Source of the DNA: JAJFUI01 sp039679885
GTDB taxonomy: Bacteria; Planctomycetota; Planctomycetia; Pirellulales; Thermoguttaceae
Direction of reading: 5' to 3'
NCBI GenBank assembly: GCA_039679885.1
Contig: JBDKUC010000041.1
Location: 1 to 8,664 of the forward strand
Length of the DNA stretch: 8,664 bases
Below are positions 1 to 4,930 of this stretch, in pieces. Every line of letters begins with the position of its first letter. Within the stretch, counting starts at the first letter, position 1. A program made the translations under genes and the position numbers. The notes beneath the pieces are model-generated. The model made no database searches. It saw only the letters and a list, made by a program, of their open reading frames with translations, and had not been told where the DNA came from.

Positions 1-38
1 TGCTGCGAAAGTAGCCGTGGGCATGCTCGGACGACAAA

Positions 39-76
39 CATGCTTGCTGTCTCGCTGCGCTCGCTTAGCAAGCATG
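39..76. repeat. Hairpin-forming inverted repeat downstream of the kinase gene
   Basis: The arms CATGCTTGCT (39-48) and AGCAAGCATG (67-76) are perfectly complementary over 10 bp around an 18-base loop. The loop is itself rich in CGCTGCGCTCGC-type self-complementary sequence. It lies about 57 bases beyond the stop codon of the minus-strand kinase gene, so it could help end that transcript. However, no T-rich run follows on the minus strand, and a dispersed palindromic repeat is the likelier explanation. A 10-base direct repeat, CATGGCACCC, occurs at 73-82 and again at 94-103. Confidence 0.6.
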
Positions 77-132
77 GCACCCTACGCCGTTAACATGGCA
101 CCCATCAATCGCCATTGGCGTGCGATGCTTCG

Positions 133-2091
133 CTATTTGCCGTCGAGCGACTTTTTCGCTCGGCGGACGACGTCGGCGGCCCAAGGCTTGTCGGCATAGA
201 GCTCGATGACGGCGCGATAGACTTTCCGTGCGCGGGCCGGGTCTTCCGTCTTCATCGCGTCGGCCGAATTGAGCCGGTCCTCCAGCACCTGCACCTGCTC
301 GCTGGACCGCTTGGCGACATCCTTTTCCAGGCTAGCCAGGCGGCGGCGGACGAGCGTCAGACACTGCGACGTGGCGTCGTTCTCCGATCCAGGCCGATCG
401 TAGAGATCGACGATCGCCCGCAGCTTCGCGATGCCGAGGTCGCGGTCGAGATCGGCGTAACGGAGCGCCTCGAAGTAAGCACGCTCGATTGGCTGGAGTC
501 CGTCGGCGCTGGCGAGGCCCTTTAGCCGCTGGTTGAACCGGTTCTCCAGACTGTGGAGTTCGATCTCCCGCTCGTACCGGCGGACCTGCTTGGCGCGAGG
601 ATCGTTGGAGTACCGGCTGAGGAACTGGTGGATGTCTCCTTCGACGCTGAGAATGGAACCGATCGAGCCATCGCCGGTCGCATCGCTGATCCGACCGTAG
701 AGCGAATCGGCGGAGGGGGGCTGCAAGGCGTACCAGGCGCCCCAGCCCATCAGGAGCAACGTGATGGCCAAAACGCCCGTCTGCCAGGAGAACGCCGGCC
801 GGGGCTCATCTTCTACGCCCCGATCGAGCTCGTCCTTGGAGACCGCGACGAAGTGGTTGCCGGGCGATTTTGTCGCCGCGCCGACGCCAGCCGGCGGTTG
901 GGCAGCCGCGGCGTCTGGCTGCGGGCGATCTGGCTTGGCGCGGGCGGCAGGTTGACAACCTGCCCCACGGCTGGCAGCAGCAGGCTGATAACCTGCCCCA
1001 CGGCTGGCAGCGGCGGGTTGACCACCTGCCTCGCGGCTGGCGGCAGCGGGTTGAAGACCAGCAGCGGCAGGTTGACCGCCCGGTCCACGGCCGACGGCGG
1101 GCTCCTCGCCGAGCACTTGCGTGTCCGGGATGTCGTCCGGCGGGACCAATGCGGGAGGCGCAGCCTCCGGAACCGCGACGTCCCCACGGTCAGGCGGATC
1201 AGCCGTCGGCTCGGGGAAGAACCAGCTTCGGCTCGCATCCAACGTGTCGGAGCCAAGGCTCAGGGCGTGCAGCATCGCCTCGAGCCGTCGCGCCAGCAGG
1301 TCTGGGTTCGGAATCCGCTTGGCCGGGTCCTTGTCCAAAAGCTGAATGAGAATCCGCTCCAACTCCTCGGGCGTGTCGGGCGCGTACTTGCGCACCGGCT
1401 CCGGTTGCTCGAACCGCTGCTTGTAGAGCATGTCGGGAAGCGACTTGCTCCGGAACAGCGGACGACGAGCCAGCAGGGCGTACATCAGCGCGCCGAGGCT
1501 GTAGAGGTCCGCCCGGGTGTCGACCGGCCGCCCCTCGGCCTGTTCGGGGGCCATGTACTCGGCCGTGCCCAGCACGTTGCCAGGGCCGGTGAGTCGCGTG
1601 TTGCCGAAGAGCCGGGCGATGCCGAAGTCGGAGAGCTTCACGTGGCCATCGGCCGCCAGCAGCAGGTTGCCTGGCTTGATGTCGCGATGGACGATGCCAC
1701 GGTCGTGGGCGTGGCGAAGCGCTCGGCAGGTCTCGATGGCGATCCGCGTCACTTCACGCCACTCGAACTGGCGGCCGCGTCGCAGTTCTTCTTCGAGGCT
1801 GTTGCCATCGACCAGCTCCATCGCGTAGAAGAGATGCCCGTCTTGCTGGCCGAAGCCGAACAAGCGGACGATGTTCGGATGGTTGAGCTTCCGGAGGGTC
1901 TCGATCTCGATCTCGAAGCGGCTGCGAAAGCCCTCTTCCTGCGCCAGGGCGGCGGAGAGCAGCTTGACGGCGGCCGCTTCGCCTGTCTCCTCATGCACCG
2001 CCTCGTAAACGGTGCCCATGCCGCCACGGCCGAGTTTGCCGATCACGCGGTAGGGACCAAGCCGTTCAATCTCGGGCGAAACAGCGGACAT
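133..2091 (-). CDS. Membrane-anchored Hanks-type serine/threonine protein kinase
   Basis: This is a complete 652-residue PknB-like kinase that transfers phosphate from ATP to Ser/Thr residues of unknown target proteins. The kinase domain (about 14-275) shows the glycine-rich loop GRGGMGTVY (21-29), the ATP-binding lysine K43 in AVK, a probable helix-C glutamate E62, the catalytic loop HRDIKPGN (135-142, D137 catalytic), DFG (155-157) and the APE motif (181-183). All key residues are intact, so it should be active. Residues about 285-430 form a low-complexity Pro/Ala linker with 11-residue tandem repeats. One hydrophobic segment (about 436-456) is a likely membrane helix, which puts the last ~195 residues outside the cytoplasm. 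That part is charged and helical, with a TPR-like end (about 615-650), and may be a sensor; its ligand cannot be read from sequence. The ATG at 2091 sits just before the kinase domain; no clear Shine-Dalgarno site is seen. The gene is divergent from the DUF4177-like gene. Confidence 0.95.
   Translation of the reverse strand: MSAVSPEIERLGPYRVIGKLGRGGMGTVYEAVHEETGEAAAVKLLSAALAQEEGFRSRFEIEIETLRKLNHPNIVRLFGFGQQDGHLFYAMELVDGNSLEEELRRGRQFEWREVTRIAIETCRALRHAHDRGIVHRDIKPGNLLLAADGHVKLSDFGIARLFGNTRLTGPGNVLGTAEYMAPEQAEGRPVDTRADLYSLGALMYALLARRPLFRSKSLPDMLYKQRFEQPEPVRKYAPDTPEELERILIQLLDKDPAKRIPNPDLLARRLEAMLHALSLGSDTLDASRSWFFPEPTADPPDRGDVAVPEAAPPALVPPDDIPDTQVLGEEPAVGRGPGGQPAAAGLQPAAASREAGGQPAAASRGAGYQPAAASRGAGCQPAARAKPDRPQPDAAAAQPPAGVGAATKSPGNHFVAVSKDELDRGVEDEPRPAFSWQTGVLAITLLLMGWGAWYALQPPSADSLYGRISDATGDGSIGSILSVEGDIHQFLSRYSNDPRAKQVRRYEREIELHSLENRFNQRLKGLASADGLQPIERAYFEALRYADLDRDLGIAKLRAIVDLYDRPGSENDATSQCLTLVRRRLASLEKDVAKRSSEQVQVLEDRLNSADAMKTEDPARARKVYRAVIELYADKPWAADVVRRAKKSLDGK
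941..1080. repeat. 33-bp tandem palindromic repeats inside the kinase gene
   Basis: Units with a 33-base period begin near 946, 979 and 1012, and degenerate partial units follow to about 1080. The first unit contains the perfect palindrome GGCAGGTTGACAACCTGCC (946-964). The second (980-997) and third (1012-1030) are imperfect versions, and the units are joined by CCCACGGCTGGCAGC-like spacers. Because 33 bases is 11 codons, the array stays in frame and encodes repeats of the form AGxQPAAASRG at kinase residues about 338-383. The palindrome resembles intergenic repeats I associate with planctomycetes, so it probably spread into a tolerant disordered linker. That origin is inference; the periodicity and palindromes are directly visible. 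Confidence 0.85.
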
Positions 2092-2133
2092 CGAGCACCG
2101 TAAACGCGGGGGGCCGCAGGCGAACCGATCCTT

Positions 2134-2142
2134 AGTCTAGCA
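2134..2142 (-). promoter_or_regulatory. Candidate extended -10 promoter for the kinase gene
   Basis: Read on the minus strand, the bases are TGCTAGACT, an extended -10 (TGn) followed by TAGACT, which matches 4 of 6 positions of TATAAT. It lies about 43 bases upstream of the kinase ATG at 2091. No convincing -35 hexamer is present at the usual distance, which is tolerable for an extended -10 promoter. This is a consensus match only. Confidence 0.3.
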
Positions 2143-2198
2143 CGCCAACCAGGCCGTTTCCAGACGCCGAACCGGGCGGGGCAGCTTAGGCGCCGAGG

Positions 2199-2350
2199 AA
2201 CCTTGTTCCCATGCTCCTGCGTGGGAACATGCTCGTGGCGATGCCCCTGCGTCGCGGGGAGCGATAACCAGTTTCAACTCAGAGTGTTCTGCTGAGGACG
2301 CGGGAGCGTCCAACCGGTGCGTTCCCACGGGGGACCGTGGGAACGAGGTT
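2199..2350. repeat. MITE-like element with terminal inverted repeats and internal hairpins
   Basis: The ends AACCTTGTTCCCA (2199-2211) and TGGGAACGAGGTT (2338-2350) are inverted repeats with one G-T type mismatch, bounding about 152 bases. The left end also folds locally as GTTCCCAT/GTGGGAAC (2205-2212 with 2221-2228). The right end folds as a perfect 11-bp stem with a GGGA loop (2320-2330 with 2335-2345). The inside contains another GC-rich imperfect hairpin (about 2243-2260) and no plausible gene. It encodes no transposase, so if mobile it would depend on an enzyme elsewhere. It takes up about a third of the 436-base divergent intergenic region between the kinase and the DUF4177-like gene. 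Confidence 0.6.
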
Positions 2351-2358
2351 ACCAAAGG

Positions 2359-2425
2359 CGTTCGTAGTTCCGCCTTCAGGCGGAGATCTCACTCGAAAGA
2401 CCGCCTAAAGGCGGAACTACGAACG
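2359..2425. repeat. GTTCGTAG-type long inverted repeat, copy 1
   Basis: Two 25-base arms (2359-2383 and 2401-2425) are complementary at 24 of 25 positions around a 17-base spacer. Each arm begins or ends with CGTTCGTAGTTCCGCC or its complement. Each arm also holds its own small palindrome: CCGCCTTCAGGCGG (2370-2383) and CCGCCTAAAGGCGG (2401-2414). The element could therefore fold either as one long hairpin or as two short ones on a common stem. A related copy lies at 2924-2978. It sits about 36 bases upstream of the candidate promoter of the DUF4177-like gene. Confidence 0.8.
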
Positions 2426-2460
2426 ACTCCGCGGTCCTCCTGCCCGCCGTCGAGCCATAG

Positions 2461-2489
2461 TTGACCGGCGGCGGGAATTCCGCGAAAAT
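2461..2489 (+). promoter_or_regulatory. Candidate sigma70-type promoter for the DUF4177-like gene
   Basis: TTGACC (2461-2466, 5 of 6 matches to TTGACA) is followed after exactly 17 bases by GAAAAT (2484-2489, 4 of 6 matches to TATAAT). Initiation near 2496 would give a leader of about 30 bases ending in a strong ribosome binding site. The spacing and position are good, but only consensus matching supports it. Confidence 0.4.
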
Positions 2490-2514
2490 CGAGACTCTCT
2501 TTCTCATTCTCACC

Positions 2515-2526
2515 GGAGGTTCCTCC
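2515..2526 (+). promoter_or_regulatory. Strong Shine-Dalgarno site within a self-complementary sequence
   Basis: GGAGG (2515-2519) lies 8 bases before the ATG at 2528, an ideal Shine-Dalgarno site and by far the best in this window. It is followed at once by TTCCTCC, so GGAG (2515-2518) could pair with CTCC (2523-2526) around a four-base loop and partly hide the site. The stem is short, so an effect on translation is speculative. Confidence 0.65.
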
Positions 2527-2527
2527 C

Positions 2528-2845
2528 ATGAAGACGGTTACGGTGCAGGCCCAGCAACGCTGGGAGTATTGTGTCGAAACGCGCAAGACCGAGAGCAGCC
2601 TGCTGGTTTCGCTCAACAAGTTTGGGCAGGAGGGCTGGGATCTGGTCGAGGTGCTGTACTACAAGGACATGAAGGGCGTCATGGAGTGGACGGCGTTTCT
2701 GAAGCGGCCGAGCACGGCGGCAACGCCCCCCGTCGAGCAACAGGCAGCCGCTTCGAGCGTGCCAACGAACAACACGCGGCCGAAGCCCACCGAGCCGCAA
2801 GGTGTTGGAGTTGGCGGCGATGAATATCGGATGAAGGCCGAATGA
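2528..2845 (+). CDS. Small DUF4177-like protein
   Basis: This encodes 105 residues. Residues about 11-60 match the pattern I know for the DUF4177 family: an aromatic WEY start (12-14), a central LNKFGQEGWDLVEV segment (29-42) with the signature EGW, and a final aromatic strand ending in FLKR (57-60). Such domains are small alpha/beta folds of unknown biochemical function. Residues 61-105 are a Pro/Ala/Thr-rich tail that looks disordered. There is no signal peptide or membrane segment, so it is probably cytoplasmic. The ATG at 2528 is fixed by the GGAGG site 8 bases upstream. The gene stands alone, divergent from the kinase and separated from kdsD by 255 bases with repeats on both sides. Family assignment is fairly secure; no function can be given. 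Confidence 0.85.
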   Translation: MKTVTVQAQQRWEYCVETRKTESSLLVSLNKFGQEGWDLVEVLYYKDMKGVMEWTAFLKRPSTAATPPVEQQAAASSVPTNNTRPKPTEPQGVGVGGDEYRMKAE

Positions 2846-2848
2846 CGG

Positions 2849-2866
2849 CCGAGCGATTTCGCTCGG
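2849..2866 (+). terminator. Hairpin just after the DUF4177-like gene, possible terminator
   Basis: CCGAGCG (2849-2855) and CGCTCGG (2860-2866) form a perfect 7-bp GC-rich stem with an ATTT loop, starting 4 bases after the TGA at 2843-2845. Position and stem suit an intrinsic terminator, but only AATACCGCTTAT follows instead of a T-run. Release could be weak or factor-dependent. Confidence 0.4.
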
Positions 2867-2900
2867 AATACCGCTTATACGCCGGAAGTAGGGGGCGGGC

Positions 2901-2994
2901 GGACTGCAAAGTCCGTTGCAGGCGTTCGTAGTCCCGCCTTTAGGCGGAAAATGACCGGCTAAAGCCGGAACTACGAACAACTTTGCAGTCGTCC
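2901..2994. repeat. GTTCGTAG-type long inverted repeat, copy 2, with outer arms
   Basis: The core arms 2924-2947 and 2955-2978 are complementary at 21 of 24 positions. They share the GTTCGTAG ends with the element at 2359-2425. The inner palindromes are CCGCCTTTAGGCGG (2934-2947) and CCGGCTAAAGCCGG (2955-2968). They differ from each other at two positions that pair with one another, so each small hairpin stays perfect. An outer exact 11-base inverted repeat, GACTGCAAAGT (2902-2912) and ACTTTGCAGTC (2980-2990), extends the structure. The left outer arm also forms its own hairpin, GGACT-GCAA-AGTCC (2901-2914). Confidence 0.75.
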
Positions 2995-3019
2995 TGAAGG
3001 AGGGGGCGCAAGGCTTGCA

Positions 3020-3048
3020 TTGCTCGAAATACGCCAAAGCGTTACAAT
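3020..3048 (+). promoter_or_regulatory. Candidate promoter of the kdsD operon
   Basis: TACAAT (3043-3048) matches 5 of 6 positions of the -10 consensus. TTGCTC (3020-3025) lies 17 bases upstream and shares only the TTG core with the -35 consensus. Transcription would start near 3055 and give a leader of about 45 bases to the ATG at 3101. It is the only plausible promoter I see before the KDO gene cluster. Confidence 0.4.
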
Positions 3049-3100
3049 CCTGCCGTTTGTCTGATACCGTTTGAACTCTCGATCAAGGACGGACGAGTCA

Positions 3101-4186
3101 ATGAGCATGGAAGCCGCTCAGGTCGCCGGTGCGCTCAGTCCCTTCGAGCAACTCCGCTTCGCCAGGCAGGTCATCCTGACCGAAAGCCGGGCTCTGGTCC
3201 AAGTGGCCGATCGGCTTGACGGCGAGTTCTGCCGCGCCGTCCGGATGATCTTTGAATGTCGTGGCAACGTCATCGTCTGCGGCATGGGCAAGGCGGGCCT
3301 TATTGGCCAGAAAATCATGGCGACGCTTGCGTCCACCGGCACGCCAAGCCACTGTCTCCATCCGGCCGAGGCGGTCCACGGCGACCTGGGACGCGTTCGT
3401 CCCGACGATGTGGTCCTGATGCTTTCCCAGAGCGGTGAGACGGAGGAGATTGTCCGCCTGCTGCCGTCGCTGGCTGAGCTCGGCGTGCCGGTCGTGGCCA
3501 TCACGTCTCGGGACGCCAGCACCCTTGGCCGCGCGGCCACCGTAACGATTGAACTTGGCGAGTTGCAGGAGGCGTGCTCGCTTGGACTGGCGCCGAGCAC
3601 CAGCACGACGGCCATGCTAGCCGTGGGCGACGCCCTGGCGTTGCTGGTGAGCCACATGCGGCGGTTCGGACGCGATGACTTCGCTCGTTGCCACCCGGCC
3701 GGCAGTCTCGGCTACCGACTGAGCAAGGTCGACGATCAGATGCGGCCGCTTGAGCATTGCCGTGTCGCGTGCCAGGAGCAGACGGTCCGCGATGTGTTGG
3801 TCGGCACGAGCGTTCCCGGTCGGCGAACCGGCGCGACAATGCTCGTCGACGAAACCGGCCGGCTTTCCGGCATCTTCACCGACAGCGATCTCGCAAGACT
3901 CTTGGAGCGTCACGGCGATCAGGACATCGATCGGCCCATTCGGCACGTGATGACGCAAGAGCCGTTGCGAGTCGCGTCTGGCTCGCGAATGACCGAGGCG
4001 GTCGCGATCATGGCCGCCCGGCGGATCAGCGAGCTGCCGGTCGTGGACGCCGATAGCAAGCCGATTGGCCTGATCGACGTGACCGACGTCGTGGCTCTGC
4101 TGCCCAAAGAAGCCGGAACCGAAACGCCACCGCCGAAGCCGGCCGGGTTGCGCGTGGTCGGGGCCGACGGCTTTGTTGAACATTAG
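3101..4186 (+). CDS. kdsD: Arabinose-5-phosphate isomerase, KpsF/GutQ/KdsD family
   Basis: The predicted enzyme interconverts ribulose 5-phosphate and arabinose 5-phosphate, the first committed step to KDO for lipopolysaccharide, in the cytoplasm. The 361-residue protein has the family order: an N-terminal SIS sugar-isomerase domain (about 40-180) and two CBS domains (about 212-272 and 283-335). Visible family motifs are GMGKAG (61-66), HPAEAVHGDLG (87-97), SQSGET (109-114), the APSTSTT stretch (164-170) and HPAGSLG (198-204), which contains the conserved active-site histidine. GMGKAG has Ala where Ser is usual. The C-terminal tail (336-361) is extra compared with the roughly 328-residue E. 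coli enzyme. The ATG at 3101 is chosen because AAGGA (3085-3089) sits 11 bases upstream. An in-frame TTG at 3071 would place that site inside the gene. An ATG at 3107 is also possible. It heads the cluster with kdsC. Confidence 0.93.
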   Translation: MSMEAAQVAGALSPFEQLRFARQVILTESRALVQVADRLDGEFCRAVRMIFECRGNVIVCGMGKAGLIGQKIMATLASTGTPSHCLHPAEAVHGDLGRVRPDDVVLMLSQSGETEEIVRLLPSLAELGVPVVAITSRDASTLGRAATVTIELGELQEACSLGLAPSTSTTAMLAVGDALALLVSHMRRFGRDDFARCHPAGSLGYRLSKVDDQMRPLEHCRVACQEQTVRDVLVGTSVPGRRTGATMLVDETGRLSGIFTDSDLARLLERHGDQDIDRPIRHVMTQEPLRVASGSRMTEAVAIMAARRISELPVVDADSKPIGLIDVTDVVALLPKEAGTETPPPKPAGLRVVGADGFVEH

Positions 4187-4241
4187 CGAGGAGCGAACGG
4201 CTCCCGAACGCATTAAGAATAGCTGGTATGAAACTGGGTGG

Positions 4242-4303
4242 CACGCCCTGACAGGGCGTGGCAGATGGCACGCACGATACCCGTCACGCCCTTTCAGGGC
4301 GTG
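4242..4303. repeat. Twin CACGCCCT/AGGGCGTG palindromes between kdsD and kdsC
   Basis: Two hairpins with identical 8-bp stems lie close together: CACGCCCT-GAC-AGGGCGTG (4242-4260) and CACGCCCT-TTC-AGGGCGTG (4285-4303), separated by 24 bases. Only the loops differ. The first begins 56 bases after the kdsD stop codon. This is a REP-like paired-palindrome arrangement. It could stabilise the upstream message or lower read-through between kdsD and kdsC, or be a dispersed repeat with no role. An in-frame extension of kdsC back to 4238 would translate this repeat and is not believed. Confidence 0.8.
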
Positions 4304-4352
4304 CCGCCCAAATTCGACAAACTGTTTCTTTACACACCCCAACCTCGAAGAT

Positions 4353-4376
4353 GCCGGGAGCCGTTTGGCGCCCGGC
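4353..4376 (+). other. GC-rich hairpin in the leader of kdsC
   Basis: Bases 4353-4362 and 4367-4376 form a 10-bp stem with a single A-G mismatch and a GTTT loop. It lies 36 bases before the kdsC ATG at 4412. Fifteen bases on either side are ordinary sequence and no T-run follows. It may be a translation or transcription control structure or just another palindromic repeat. Confidence 0.45.
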
Positions 4377-4411
4377 GACGAATTCGTTTCATCCTCTCGA
4401 CAGTGCCCACC

Positions 4412-4930
4412 ATGATCCTCGAGCAGCGGTGCAAAGCGATCCGATTGATTCTCTCGGATGTCGACGGTGTGTTGACCGATGGCCGATTGGTCTTCGACAA
4501 CCAGGGCATCGAGACAAAGCACTTTCACGTCCGCGACGGGCTCGGCGTCCGCCTGTGGCAACGGGCGGGCTACCGCTTCGGTCTGCTCACGCATCGCAGT
4601 TCGCACATCGTCAAGGTCCGCGCCGCCGAGTTGGGCATCAGCATCCTCCGGCAGGGCACCGACGATAAGCTCGCAGCCCTGCGCGGCATCCTGCGAGAAC
4701 TCCAGCTCACGCCGGCCGACGTCTGCTATCTGGGCGACGACCTGCCCGACCTGCCGGTCGTCCGCGCGGTGGGGCTCGGCGTTGCGGTCGCCGACGCCTG
4801 CGGCGAGCTTCGCCAGGCCGCGCACTACGTCACCACCTGTGGCGGCGGCGCCGGCGCCATCCGCGAGACAATCGAATTAATCCTCAAGGCCCAATCCCGT
4901 TGGGATGATGTGATCCAAACCTACCGATGA
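4412..4930 (+). CDS. kdsC: KDO-8-phosphate phosphatase-like HAD family hydrolase (KdsC type)
   Basis: The predicted enzyme hydrolyses 3-deoxy-D-manno-octulosonate 8-phosphate to KDO and phosphate in the cytoplasm. From the ATG at 4412 it is 172 residues, typical of cap-less HAD subclass C0 phosphatases of this family (E. coli KdsC is about 188). Motif I is DVDGVLTDG (16-24), with nucleophile D16 and acid/base D18. Motif II is T60 in LLTHRSS, the motif-II lysine region holds K86, and motif III is GDDLPD (108-113). The family-type VRDG (40-43) and GGGGAGAIRE-like C-terminal segment (CGGGAGAIRE) are present. Position 61 is His where Gly is usual (TGRxS). The start at 4412 is chosen because coding upstream would run through palindromic repeats; GTG at 4403 is an alternative. 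The gene follows kdsD by 225 bases and its TGA overlaps the next ATG (ATGA at 4927-4930). A related phosphatase of another sugar phosphate cannot be excluded from sequence alone. Confidence 0.88.
   Translation: MILEQRCKAIRLILSDVDGVLTDGRLVFDNQGIETKHFHVRDGLGVRLWQRAGYRFGLLTHRSSHIVKVRAAELGISILRQGTDDKLAALRGILRELQLTPADVCYLGDDLPDLPVVRAVGLGVAVADACGELRQAAHYVTTCGGGAGAIRETIELILKAQSRWDDVIQTYR

Noticed and set aside
553..2103. Long plus-strand open frame (516 codons) opposite the kinase
   Set aside because: It is antisense to a kinase with all catalytic motifs intact, its translation resembles no family, and such open frames are expected in GC-rich coding DNA.
2359..2994. CRISPR array formed by the GTTCGTAG-type repeats
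   Set aside because: There are only two dispersed inverted-repeat copies, no regular spacers and no cas genes.
3071..3100. TTG start for kdsD, ten codons upstream
   Set aside because: The AAGGA site at 3085-3089 would then be inside the gene; it is well placed for the ATG at 3101.
4314..4345. Promoter between kdsD and kdsC (TCGACA followed by TTTACACAC)
   Set aside because: No -10-like hexamer lies at a suitable distance, so the match is too weak to list.
4238..4411. N-terminal extension of KdsC by 58 residues
   Set aside because: It would translate the palindromic repeat region and a hairpin, and family members start close to the DVDGVLTDG motif, as the ATG at 4412 does.
3617..4825. Minus-strand open frame of 402 codons spanning kdsD and kdsC
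   Set aside because: It covers two motif-verified genes and the palindromes between them, so it is a shadow of the GC-rich sense frames.
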